DNA from: Bacteroidota bacterium
GTDB taxonomy: Bacteria; Bacteroidota; Bacteroidia; Bacteroidales; VadinHA17
NCBI GenBank assembly: GCA_022561875.1
Contig: JADFQJ010000004.1
Span: 32,161 to 96,160 of the forward strand
Length of the DNA stretch: 64,000 nucleotides
Direction of reading: 5' to 3'
The position numbers and the translations under genes are program-made. Of this stretch, positions 10,291-18,772 are shown in pieces; the first letter of the stretch is position 1, and the number at the start of each line of letters is the position of its first letter. Under the pieces are notes generated by a model. It worked only from the letters and a program-made list of their open reading frames with translations. It ran no database searches and was not told where the DNA came from.

Positions 10291-10295
10291 AAATA

Positions 10296-10324
10296 AAAAG
10301 ACTGGCAAGCGCCAGCCCTTTTTC
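10296..10324. terminator. bidirectional terminator between acylase gene and frr
   Basis: The stem CTGGC/GCCAG (10302-10315) with a four-base loop is flanked by AAAAAG on the left and CCCTTTTT on the right. It can end transcription of the plus-strand acylase gene and the minus-strand pyrH-frr unit. Confidence 0.8.
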
Positions 10325-10339
10325 CCCTTTATGCAAACA

Positions 10340-10903
10340 TCAAACAGTCATAACAATTTTTTCTTTAGCTTCAAGGAGGGCATCAATTTTTTTCGAATAA
10401 TCATTTATTATTTCCTGCACTTCTTCTTCGGCGCTTTTTTTCCTGTCTTCTGAGAGACCTTCATTCTGAAGCTTTCTTAAATCATCATTTGCGCTTTTCC
10501 TTGCATTACGAATACTTATTTTTGCGTTTTCACCCTCACTTTTTACTTGTTTAACAAGCTGATTCCGTCTTTCTTCAGTAAGCGCCGGAATATTTATATG
10601 AATTACTTCACCGTTATTAACAGGTGTCAGTCCAATATTTGCTGCGAGTATTGCTTTTTCCATGGGTTCAAGCAAATTCTTTTCCCACGGCTGAACCACA
10701 ATGGTTTTTAAATCCGGCGTACTTATGTTAGCAGTCTGGCTAACAGGAGTTTTCACCCCGTAATAATCAACAAATATTCCATTGAGAATACTTGGGGAAG
10801 CTCTTCCTGCACGGATTTTGCCCAACTCCTTTTCAAGATAAGATATGGCATTATCCATTTTTTCTTTGGCTACTTCGAAGCAAAACTGGACTTCTTCTTC
10901 CAT
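10340..10903 (-). CDS. frr: ribosome recycling factor
   Basis: 187 residues, the normal family length. With EF-G it splits post-termination ribosomes. Signature segments are GKIRAGRASPSIL near residue 28, the short domain II with VVQPWEKNLLEPMEKAI, and the C-terminal three-helix region with IPALTEERR and NARK. It lies 71 bases downstream of pyrH on the same strand, the common pyrH-frr pairing. Confidence 0.97.
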   Translation of the reverse strand: MEEEVQFCFEVAKEKMDNAISYLEKELGKIRAGRASPSILNGIFVDYYGVKTPVSQTANISTPDLKTIVVQPWEKNLLEPMEKAILAANIGLTPVNNGEVIHINIPALTEERRNQLVKQVKSEGENAKISIRNARKSANDDLRKLQNEGLSEDRKKSAEEEVQEIINDYSKKIDALLEAKEKIVMTV

Positions 10904-10974
10904 GTGTAGGTTTTTTTTAATTACTGATATCGCACAAACAAATTTATAAAAATAAATGCAACTTCAAATAAACT

Positions 10975-11685
10975 TTATTTATGAACAATGGTACCGGTTT
11001 TATTACCCTCGACTACTTTTCTCAGGTTCCCTTTTGTGTTCATATTGAAAACAACTATAGGAAGATTATTTTCACGGCACATAGTGAAAGCAGTAAGGTC
11101 CATTATTTTGAGATTACGCCGGTAGGCCTCCTCGTAAGTTATTTCATCAAATTTTTCAGCAGCAGGATCTGTTTCAGGGTCAGCGGAGTATATTCCGTCC
11201 ACCCTTGTTCCTTTAAGCAGTATTTCAGCCTCCATTTCCAATGCTCTTAGAGCAGATGCCGTATCGGTTGTGAAATATGGATTTCCGGTTCCTCCTGTAA
11301 AAATTACCACTTCTTTGTTTGCAAATGCAGCCATAACTTTATCTTTATTAACCCTTTCACCAACAGATTCTATTCGTACAGATGTAAAAATTGTTGTTTT
11401 TTGTCCGGCTTTTTCAAGGGATGATTGTATTGCTAATCCATTTATAACTGTAGCAAGCATACCCATCTGGTCTCCCTTAACACGGTCTGTTCCACTTTTT
11501 TCACCTGTCAAGCCCCTGAATATATTTCCACCCCCGATCACAATACCGATTTCCACACCTAAATCAGCAATTTCTATAATCTGAGAAACATATTCTTCAA
11601 GTCTCTCCGGATTTATACCGGAATCATCGTTTCCCATTAAAGCTTCACCACTGAGTTTTAATAATATTCGTTTGTACTTGATCAT
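10975..11685 (-). CDS. pyrH: uridylate kinase (UMP kinase)
   Basis: About 236 residues. Phosphorylates UMP to UDP in pyrimidine synthesis. The start YKRILLKLSGEALMG, the IGGGNIFRG loop, the GDQMGMLAT segment, the FTGGTGNPYFTTDTA phosphate-binding region and the DLTAFTMC segment are intact. ATG at 11685 is chosen; the in-frame TTG six bases upstream is unlikely. It precedes frr and follows the ribosomal protein/tsf block after a 375-base gap, so it may have its own promoter. Confidence 0.97.
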   Translation of the reverse strand: MIKYKRILLKLSGEALMGNDDSGINPERLEEYVSQIIEIADLGVEIGIVIGGGNIFRGLTGEKSGTDRVKGDQMGMLATVINGLAIQSSLEKAGQKTTIFTSVRIESVGERVNKDKVMAAFANKEVVIFTGGTGNPYFTTDTASALRALEMEAEILLKGTRVDGIYSADPETDPAAEKFDEITYEEAYRRNLKIMDLTAFTMCRENNLPIVVFNMNTKGNLRKVVEGNKTGTIVHK

Positions 11686-11884
11686 ATTCAAAGGATTTTG
11701 TAATTATATTTCCATTTTAATTAAGAACATAGCTTAGCAAAGTAATTAAAAAGCTTAATACTATTCAAATGTAACTACGGAATTTGAATGATTGTGAAAT
11801 AAGGCTAAAAACTCAAATCCCTTAGATATTTAACAGGGAATGACCATGTAGGAGCGAAATGCAACGAAGGAGCTATTTCTACAG

Positions 11885-11920
11885 GGGAATAATGGAATAA
11901 TGGGAAGAAAAAGCATTAAT
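11885..11920. repeat. dispersed intergenic block related to 7697-7745
   Basis: GGAATAATGG words followed by AATGGGAAGAAAAAGCATTAAT match the block in the 7.7-kb intergenic region at about 90 percent over the longer word. Non-coding. Confidence 0.45.
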
Positions 11921-11996
11921 TAAGGAAGAATTTGAACAAACAGATTTTGAGAATTTTCTTATCTGAGTGGTCAAAGAGTAAATTTCATCTTTAGGA

Positions 11997-12041
11997 AATT
12001 TCTTACTAACGTGATAAATATCCATTGTGAGAACAACTGCT
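11997..12041. repeat. dispersed intergenic repeat, first copy
   Basis: The word GTGATAAATATCCATTG with similar flanks recurs at 49569-49613. Both copies lie just past the 3' end of a minus-strand gene (tsf here). The rest of the 375-base pyrH-tsf gap shows no gene. Confidence 0.5.
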
Positions 12042-12060
12042 GAGGACTGCTGCCGACTGA

Positions 12061-12891
12061 TTAGTTACTTATTGTGTATCTTTCAAAACCTGTCACGGTA
12101 AGTTCTTTATCGGCTTCCTGAAGATACTCTTTGATGGTTTTTTTATTTTCCTTAATAAATTGCTGGTTCATCAGGGTATTCTCTTTGAAGAATTTACCGA
12201 GTTTACCCATAGCAATTCTTTCAAGCAGGTTATCAGGTTTCCCTTCGAGGCGGGCTTGTTCTTTCCCAATCTCTATTTCTTTATCAATCACCTCTTTAGG
12301 AACGTTCTCTTTATCCACCGCAACAGGATTCATAGCAGCAACCTGCATAGCAATGTCTTTGGCAACCTGAACCTCAAGCCCTTTTTTGTTAAACCCGACT
12401 ATTGATGCAAGTTTATTCCCCGGATGGATATAGGGAAAAACTGTTGGAGCCTCAATTTTTAAGTAATGTGCAAGTTCGAGTTTCTCACCGATAATTCCGA
12501 TCCGGGCGGTTACTTCTTCCTCGATAGTTGTTGTGCCAAGTTTAATCTTTTTTAATTCATCAAGTGAAGCCGGAGGCTCCTTAACTGCCTGATCAAGAAT
12601 TGATTGGGCGAATTTGATAAAATCGTTATTTTTTGCAACGAAATCTGTTTCACAGTTCAATACGATAATTGCACCTCTGGAAGAATCGTTAGAAACCTTT
12701 GCAAGAACAACACCTTCACTTGCCTCCCTGTCGGCACGTTTGTTGGCAATAGCCTGTCCCTTTTTTCTAATGATGTCAATAGCTATATCAAAATCACCAT
12801 TGGCTTCCTGAAGGGCATTTTTGCAGTTCATCATTCCGGCACCTGTGATCTTTCTTAATTTACTAATTTCCGCGATTGGTATCTTACCCAT
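12061..12891 (-). CDS. tsf: translation elongation factor Ts
   Basis: 276 residues. Guanine-nucleotide exchange factor for EF-Tu. The N-terminal UBA-like domain has LRKITGAGMMNCKNAL, followed by the invariant NCETDFVAKN segment in the core and IAMQVAAMNP later. It follows rpsB by 39 bases in the usual rpsB-tsf order and is the last gene of the rplM-rpsI-rpsB-tsf run. Confidence 0.98.
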   Translation of the reverse strand: MGKIPIAEISKLRKITGAGMMNCKNALQEANGDFDIAIDIIRKKGQAIANKRADREASEGVVLAKVSNDSSRGAIIVLNCETDFVAKNNDFIKFAQSILDQAVKEPPASLDELKKIKLGTTTIEEEVTARIGIIGEKLELAHYLKIEAPTVFPYIHPGNKLASIVGFNKKGLEVQVAKDIAMQVAAMNPVAVDKENVPKEVIDKEIEIGKEQARLEGKPDNLLERIAMGKLGKFFKENTLMNQQFIKENKKTIKEYLQEADKELTVTGFERYTISN

Positions 12892-12930
12892 TATTGAATG
12901 TTTTTTTTTGTTTGTGATTGATAATTTTTC

Positions 12931-13812
12931 TTATTTGCTATCTGCTCCGGTTTCTTCTTTCTTATCTTCAGTTTCTTGCTTAACATCACCTGTTTTGGGA
13001 AGATCTTTTCCGAAAGTTTCAGGTTTTGGTTTCTTCGCCTGAATTTTCTTTGTCTTAGTTTCTTGCTTTTCTTGCTTTTCTGCTATATCATTCTTCTTTG
13101 CGCCAACTTCTTTTTCTTTTTCCATTTTTCTCTCACTTAATCCTTCTTCAATGGCATTTGCCATGATATCAATTATAAGGGAGATTGATTTGGAAGCATC
13201 ATCATTTGCAGGAATCGGGAAATCGATATTTGACGGGTCGGAGTTAGTATCCACCATTGCGATTACCGGAATAGTCAACCGCATAGCTTCTCTAACGGCA
13301 ATATGTTCCTTAGAAATATCAACTATAAAAAGAACTGCAGGAAGACGTGTAAGATCTGATATACTGCCAAGCTGTTTTTCAAGTTTGGCCCTTTGCCGCT
13401 TAATTTGAAGCCTTTCTCTTTTTGACAGGCTTTCATAAGCTCCATCAGCTGTTTTTTTATCAATAGCTGACATTTTCTTAACAGCTTTACGGATGGTTGG
13501 GAAATTGGTGAGCATGCCTCCAGGCCATCTCTCTGTCACATAAGGCATACCGGTTTTTTTGATCCTTTCAGCAATTATTTCCCTGGCTTGTTTTTTTGTT
13601 GCTACAAACAGAATTTTTCTGCCTGATTTAGCAATTTGTTTCAGTGCTGAAGCTGCTTCTTCAATCTTGACAACAGTCTTCTCCAGGTCGATAATGTGGA
13701 TACCATTACGTTCCATAAAGATATATGGGGCCATATTGGGATTCCATTTTCTTTTCAGGTGACCGAAATGAACACCGGCATCTAGTAATTCTTTAAAATT
13801 GGTTCTTGGCAT
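12931..13812 (-). CDS. rpsB: 30S ribosomal protein S2
   Basis: About 293 residues. The core has the S2 signatures LLDAGVHFGHLKRKWNP, YIFMERNGIHIIDL, ERWPGGMLTNF and the IPVIAMVDTNSDP segment. The last 65 residues are a lysine/glutamate-rich low-complexity tail, longer than in E. coli but often seen in Bacteroidota. The ATG at 13812 (MPRTNF) matches the usual Bacteroidota start; the frame is open to 13848. Followed closely by tsf. Confidence 0.96.
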   Translation of the reverse strand: MPRTNFKELLDAGVHFGHLKRKWNPNMAPYIFMERNGIHIIDLEKTVVKIEEAASALKQIAKSGRKILFVATKKQAREIIAERIKKTGMPYVTERWPGGMLTNFPTIRKAVKKMSAIDKKTADGAYESLSKRERLQIKRQRAKLEKQLGSISDLTRLPAVLFIVDISKEHIAVREAMRLTIPVIAMVDTNSDPSNIDFPIPANDDASKSISLIIDIMANAIEEGLSERKMEKEKEVGAKKNDIAEKQEKQETKTKKIQAKKPKPETFGKDLPKTGDVKQETEDKKEETGADSK

Positions 13813-13913
13813 TTGTTGAAAATTTAAGTTTACATTCTTATTCATCAATTGTAAGGTAGCCCCTGGGAACCGGGAGTCCTGGCAATTTAGATACTAAACT
13901 CACTCGTATTAAG

Positions 13914-14300
13914 CTATCGTTTACTGAATTGAAATTTCTTTCTGGCGCCGGGTTGACCGGGTTTTTTCCTTTCTACATGGCGTGGATCTCTGGTTAGATA
14001 ACCATTGGAACGAAGAGCCGGTCTGTGTTCCGGGTCAATTTTAACCAATGCTCTGGCAATGGCAAGACGTAATGCTTCTGCCTGACCATTTACTCCTCCG
14101 CCTTTCAGGTTGGCTTTAATATCGTACTTGTTGGTTGATTCAACAAGAACTAATGGTTCCATGATCCGGTTATGAAGTTGTTTGGTAGGAAAGAATTTCG
14201 TAAAGTCCCTGTTATTTACGGTAATATTTCCTTTGCCTTCAACAATATATATCCTTGCAACTGCAGATTTCCGACGACCGATGGTGTTAACGACTTCCAT
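13914..14300 (-). CDS. rpsI: 30S ribosomal protein S9
   Basis: 128 residues, full length. It begins EVVNTIGRRKSAVARIY and ends with the basic KKPGQPGARKKFQFSKR tail that reaches the P-site tRNA, with the conserved GLTRDPR-like segment as LTRDPRHVERKK. It starts five bases after rplM, as in most bacteria, and is translated in the same unit. Confidence 0.98.
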   Translation of the reverse strand: MEVVNTIGRRKSAVARIYIVEGKGNITVNNRDFTKFFPTKQLHNRIMEPLVLVESTNKYDIKANLKGGGVNGQAEALRLAIARALVKIDPEHRPALRSNGYLTRDPRHVERKKPGQPGARKKFQFSKR

Positions 14301-14305
14301 ATTTT

Positions 14306-14761
14306 TTATTTAATAGAATTCAGATTGATTTTTTCAGGTTTTTGGGCTTCATGTGGATGTTCCTGTCCGGAGAAAACATACAGGTTTCTATAAATAGCAC
14401 TCCCAAGACGATTCTTTGGAAGCATCCCTTTCACAGCATGTTCAATTACTTTTATGGGTTTTTTGTTAAGAACATATTCAATAGTTTGGATTTTTTGTCC
14501 CCCAGGGTAGCCAGAGTAGCTTATGTATTTTTTATTGGTCAACTTATTACCTGTGAGCTTTACTTTTTCAGCATTGATAACTATAACACTATCACCGCAA
14601 TCAACATGAGGTGTGAAGTAAGGCTTGTGCTTTCCACGCAAGATAAATGCTACTTTCGAAGCCAGGCGACCTAAAACTTCATTCTCAGCATCAATCAATA
14701 TCCATTCCCTTTTAACTGTCTTTTTGTTGGCTGAAATGGTCTTATAACTTTTAGTATCCAC
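14306..14761 (-). CDS. rplM: 50S ribosomal protein L13
   Basis: 151 residues. Early-assembly large-subunit protein. Recognised from REWILIDAENEVLGRLAS, the GKHKPYFTPHVDCGDSV segment, the YYSYSGYPGG-like YISYSGYPGGQK and the VKGMLPKNRLG motif. First gene of the rplM-rpsI-rpsB-tsf run, with a plausible Bacteroidota promoter about 65 bases upstream. Confidence 0.98.
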   Translation of the reverse strand: MDTKSYKTISANKKTVKREWILIDAENEVLGRLASKVAFILRGKHKPYFTPHVDCGDSVIVINAEKVKLTGNKLTNKKYISYSGYPGGQKIQTIEYVLNKKPIKVIEHAVKGMLPKNRLGSAIYRNLYVFSGQEHPHEAQKPEKINLNSIK

Positions 14762-14824
14762 TTTGTCCCTAAGTTTTTAATTAATACGTCAATACAATCT
14801 CAAACATGCTGAAATTGCGGTTTG

Positions 14825-14853
14825 CAAAAATACAATTATTTTTATTATTACAA
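14825..14853 (-). promoter_or_regulatory. putative Bacteroidota promoter for rplM-rpsI-rpsB-tsf
   Basis: On the minus strand TTG (14853-14851) is followed after 18 bases by TATTTTTG (14832-14825), fitting the -33 TTTG and -7 TAnnTTTG pattern. It lies about 65 bases before the rplM start in a very AT-rich divergent region. Confidence 0.5.
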
Positions 14854-14943
14854 GAATAAAAGCAATAAATTATCTTTAATAAAAAAGAGGGTGAAATATT
14901 TATTGATTATTATCTTTGTTATTTTAGTTAGGCTGTTGGCTAT

Positions 14944-16539
14944 ATGTTTAATCACCGAATAATTAACCATTCCAATATTTATTTTTCAGGTCTGATCCTT
15001 CTTGCTGTTTCATTACCTCTTTCGCAGTTTGCATTGAGTGTTTCAATATTCATCCTTCTGGGTAACTGGATACTTGAAGGTGAATTCAGAAAGAAGATCA
15101 ACATATTAAGATACAAGGGTAGTATCCTGGTCATTTCCTCAATTGTAATCATTCATATTATCTGGCTTTTAAATACCGGTGACCTTCACACCGGCTTACA
15201 TGACATTAAGATAAAATCACCTCTTTTGGTTTTACCAATGATAATAGGAACATCAATTGGATTAAATAATAAACAAATCAGGACAATTTTTTTATTTTTT
15301 ATTGCTGCGGTTACAGTTGCATCATTGATCATTACTTATATATTCTTTGGTTTTGCCGGGGTTGAAGTGACGGATATAAAAGAGGCATCGATTTTTATTT
15401 CACACATCCGTTTTTCTCTGATGGTCAACGTTGCCATTTTTGTCCTCGCCCTGTTTGTATTTAATAATCCATATTGTGTCCCATCAGGGAGTGTAAAAAT
15501 AATTTTCCTGACAACATTATTATGGCTGATCATTTTCCTGGTCTTGTTCCAAACGCTAACAGGAATATTGATTTTCATTGTCATCGGCTACTTCCTGGTA
15601 ATGAATTCGCTTCTTGCAATTAAAAATTTTATTATCAGGTATTCTCTGATTGTTCTGCTAATTATAATTCCTCTTGCATCTGTCGCTGTAATTCACCGGG
15701 AAGTTGTTAAATATTATGATGTGGAAGAAATAATACCAGATTCATTAGCTGTTTTTACGGTTAATAATGGCGTATATCAACATGACATTAGCAGGGAAGA
15801 AATAGAAAACGGAAAATTTGTATGGATATATGTTTGCGAAGATGAGATCAGGGAAGAGTGGAATAATAAAAGTGAATTTAAGTACGACAGCTATGATCTT
15901 AAGGGTCAGGAAATCAGATTTACTCTGGTGAGATATCTTACCTCAAAAGGACTGAAAAAAGATTCAGCCGGAGTATGGAACCTGTCAGATAATGACATTC
16001 GCAATATTGAAAAGGGAATTGCCAACTATATCTATTCAAACAAATTTAGTGCTAAAGCGTTGATATATAGTATTATTTGGGAGTTTGACCGTTACCGGAA
16101 AGGACTTAACCCAAGCGGTCATTCGATAACTCAAAGAATAGAATTTTGGAAAACGGGACTGGAATTGGTAAAACAAAATTTTTGGTTTGGCGTAGGTACG
16201 GGAGATCTGCAGGGAGCATTTGATGAGCAATATGAGAAGGATGATTCAGTTCTGGAACCGGATTGGAGACTGCGGGCACATAACCAGTTCTTGACTTTTT
16301 TTATTGCTTTTGGAGTTTTTGGATTTTTGTATTGTACTTTTACCCTGTTTGCCCCTGTAGTATTTGAAAAGAAGTATCAAAACCTTTTTTTTATGACACT
16401 CTTTTCAATTGGAATTTTATCTTTCCTCAATGAAGATACGCTTGAAACGCATGTCGGTGCAACCTTTTTCGCGTTTTTTTATGCATTGTTACTTTTTGGA
16501 TTAAAAAATGAAAGTAGAAATAAAGAAAATATATTATGA
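14944..16539 (+). CDS. O-antigen ligase/polymerase-like membrane protein (Wzy_C type)
   Basis: 531 residues. About ten hydrophobic helices are split by one long soluble loop (residues about 260-420). That loop ends with the RIEFWKTGLELVKQNFWFGVGTGD and LRAHNQFLTFF segments, the Arg/His signature of the Wzy_C ligase/polymerase family. Such enzymes join sugar chains to lipid A core or polymerise them. The stop overlaps the next start by four bases (ATGA), implying translational coupling with the deaminase gene although the functions seem unrelated. Confidence 0.75.
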   Translation: MFNHRIINHSNIYFSGLILLAVSLPLSQFALSVSIFILLGNWILEGEFRKKINILRYKGSILVISSIVIIHIIWLLNTGDLHTGLHDIKIKSPLLVLPMIIGTSIGLNNKQIRTIFLFFIAAVTVASLIITYIFFGFAGVEVTDIKEASIFISHIRFSLMVNVAIFVLALFVFNNPYCVPSGSVKIIFLTTLLWLIIFLVLFQTLTGILIFIVIGYFLVMNSLLAIKNFIIRYSLIVLLIIIPLASVAVIHREVVKYYDVEEIIPDSLAVFTVNNGVYQHDISREEIENGKFVWIYVCEDEIREEWNNKSEFKYDSYDLKGQEIRFTLVRYLTSKGLKKDSAGVWNLSDNDIRNIEKGIANYIYSNKFSAKALIYSIIWEFDRYRKGLNPSGHSITQRIEFWKTGLELVKQNFWFGVGTGDLQGAFDEQYEKDDSVLEPDWRLRAHNQFLTFFIAFGVFGFLYCTFTLFAPVVFEKKYQNLFFMTLFSIGILSFLNEDTLETHVGATFFAFFYALLLFGLKNESRNKENIL

Positions 16540-17003
16540 ACCATGATCTGTTAATGAAAAAAGCCATTGTTCTCTCGATTAAGAGTGTTGAAAATGGCGG
16601 AGGTCCTTTTGGTGCTGTGATATCAATGAATGGTGAAATAATATCAAAATCTGCCAATCGGGTTACACAAGATAATGACCCCACTGCCCATGCTGAGATT
16701 TTAGCTATAAGGGAAGCCGCGGAAAAGCTTAAAACATTTAACCTCAATGGCTGTACAATCTATTGTTCATGTGAGCCTTGTCCGATGTGTTTTGGTGCAA
16801 TATACTGGGCCGGGATAGATAAGATATATTTTGCCGGCAGCAGATCTGATGCAAAAGATCACGGGTTCGGTGACAAACATTTATATGAAGAGATTAAACT
16901 GCCGGCCGGACAAAGAGAAATTTCCTTTCAACAATTATTAAGAAAGGAGGCCCTGGTGGCATTTAAAAAATGGGATGAGAACGATGAAAAAATCGAGTAC
17001 TAA
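16536..17003 (+). CDS. guaD: guanine deaminase / nucleoside deaminase
   Basis: 155 residues of the cytidine-deaminase fold. Zinc site: TAHAEILAIREA (His and catalytic Glu) and EPCPMCFGA (two Cys). The C-terminal AFKKWDENDEKIEY tail, which swaps between subunits and ends in a Tyr, is typical of bacterial GuaD guanine deaminases rather than TadA. Guanine to xanthine is the likely reaction. Overlaps the genes on both sides by a few bases. Confidence 0.75.
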   Translation: MNHDLLMKKAIVLSIKSVENGGGPFGAVISMNGEIISKSANRVTQDNDPTAHAEILAIREAAEKLKTFNLNGCTIYCSCEPCPMCFGAIYWAGIDKIYFAGSRSDAKDHGFGDKHLYEEIKLPAGQREISFQQLLRKEALVAFKKWDENDEKIEY

Positions 17004-17515
17004 TGAAAGATAAGTTATCTAAAGAATTTTTCGTGAGAGATGTACTGGAAGTTGCTCCTGAATTGTTAGGCCAATATCTGGTTAGAAATTATGAAACCGG
17101 CGGATCATACAGGTATCTTATTACAGAGGTTGAGGCATACAGAGGGGAGGAAGATAAAGCTTGTCATGCAAGTAAAGGGCGAACAAAACGTACTGAGATC
17201 ATGTATCATGAAGGTGGTGGTATTTATGTTTATCTTGTTTATGGAATGTACTGGATGCTGAATTTTGTTACAGGAGAAAAAGATAATCCACAAGCAATAT
17301 TAATAAGAGGCGTGAAGGATTTCCATGGGCCAGGGGTATTAACAAGAGAATTAAAAATCAGCAACTCTTTCTATGGTGAGGATCTTAATTGTTCACAAAG
17401 AATATGGGTCGAGAAGAGTCAGGGTAACCACGGTTTTTCTGTTGCACCAAGAATAGGGATAAATTATGCCGGTGATGAATGGAAAAATAAACCCTGGAGA
17501 TTTATTTTAAAGTAA
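17003..17515 (+). CDS. 3-methyladenine DNA glycosylase (AAG/Mpg family)
   Basis: 170 residues, slightly shorter than the usual 190-200. Base-excision repair enzyme removing alkylated purines. Motifs: LGQYLVR near the N-terminus, ITEVEAYRGEEDKACHAS with the catalytic Glu, YVYLVYGMYWMLNFV, AILIRG, PGVLTREL, and the closing APRIGINYAG. The start ATG shares its A with the preceding TAA. Confidence 0.9.
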   Translation: MKDKLSKEFFVRDVLEVAPELLGQYLVRNYETGGSYRYLITEVEAYRGEEDKACHASKGRTKRTEIMYHEGGGIYVYLVYGMYWMLNFVTGEKDNPQAILIRGVKDFHGPGVLTRELKISNSFYGEDLNCSQRIWVEKSQGNHGFSVAPRIGINYAGDEWKNKPWRFILK

Positions 17516-17588
17516 ATTAAAGGGCTATAACGATGGCGGACGGGTAGTCCTGATTTTATGAATTTTATACATTGGTTAGGTAATAGCG

Positions 17589-18749
17589 ATGATTAAAAAA
17601 AGAAAATATAGATCAGGAATCAGATTATTTTTTATTTTTTTCATTTCCTTTCTTATAACTGATTCGTATTGCCAGCTTGACAATAAGGCTTTTTATTTAC
17701 CTTCCTCATTTCAGGCAGAAAAAGGCAAGTGCCTGTATTTCAGTTTTTCAAATTTAAATTTTACAAAGAACAATGAATATTTCAATAAAATTGCAGATGG
17801 TTATACTTTGTTTGGATACCAGGTAAATCCGGAAGTTGTATTTTTTCCTTCTGAAAATATTGGTATACGGGCAGGGATTTTTGTTTGGAAGGATTTTGGA
17901 AATAATAAATATTCGGAATTAGCTCCAACCTATTCTGTTTCTATTAGAAAAGACTCTCTTTCTTTTATTTTTGGGAAGTTAGATGGGAGCCTGAAACACA
18001 GGCTAATAGAGCCCCTGTATGACTTCGAGAATATTTTTACCGATCGTTTGGAAGATGGAATCCAGGTAATATATAACCATAGCTTGTTTTATCTCGATTT
18101 ATGGATAAATTGGGAACATATGCTTTATAGGGGAGAAATGGAACAAGAAAAAGTATCCGTAGGAATTTCAGGAGTGGTAAAGATTCTTGACAGGGAAAGA
18201 TTTGTTCTGGATATTCCGGTACAAGTTTTTGGGATGCATAAAGGAGGACAGATTGATGCCTCACCTCTTCCTTTAAAAACAGTTTTCAACTCTGCTGTTG
18301 GTTTAAGTTTTCAATGGAATTCAGAAAATAACTCTTTTTTTCAGGGTTTCAGGACAGATAATTACTTTATATTTTATGATGATATTTCATTTGAAAAGAC
18401 AGATGCTTTCAGCAATGGATATGGAACTTATCTGAACCTGACTTTTTTGACAAAATATTTCGATTTGATGCTAAGTTATTGGAAGGGCAATAAATATATT
18501 TCACACCATGGCGGAGCCCTATACAATTCCAGATCAACTACATTTAAATATCCTGATTTTGTTGATCCGAACCGGGAATTATTCATAATACGGTTTTTAC
18601 AGGAAATCAGAATTATGAAAAACCTTTACATTACTGCAAGAATAGAACCTTTATATGATTTTAATTCGGGTAAAATTGAATTTTCACATGGCTTATATAT
18701 CAATTATAAACAAAATTTTTTATTGAAAAAATCAATTAAAACCCCGTGA
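17589..18749 (+). CDS. predicted outer-membrane beta-barrel protein, unknown function
   Basis: 386 residues. A signal peptide ends near SYCQ (hydrophobic residues 11-27). The rest alternates aromatic-rich strands such as YLDLWINWEHM and YLNLTFLTKYFDLMLSYW, and the last strand ends FSHGLYINYKQNF, as in outer-membrane barrels. No named family is recognised. It sits between the glycosylase and the DUF2723 gene on the same strand. Confidence 0.6.
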   Translation: MIKKRKYRSGIRLFFIFFISFLITDSYCQLDNKAFYLPSSFQAEKGKCLYFSFSNLNFTKNNEYFNKIADGYTLFGYQVNPEVVFFPSENIGIRAGIFVWKDFGNNKYSELAPTYSVSIRKDSLSFIFGKLDGSLKHRLIEPLYDFENIFTDRLEDGIQVIYNHSLFYLDLWINWEHMLYRGEMEQEKVSVGISGVVKILDRERFVLDIPVQVFGMHKGGQIDASPLPLKTVFNSAVGLSFQWNSENNSFFQGFRTDNYFIFYDDISFEKTDAFSNGYGTYLNLTFLTKYFDLMLSYWKGNKYISHHGGALYNSRSTTFKYPDFVDPNRELFIIRFLQEIRIMKNLYITARIEPLYDFNSGKIEFSHGLYINYKQNFLLKKSIKTP

Positions 18750-18772
18750 GAATTTAAAATTTTATAAATAAA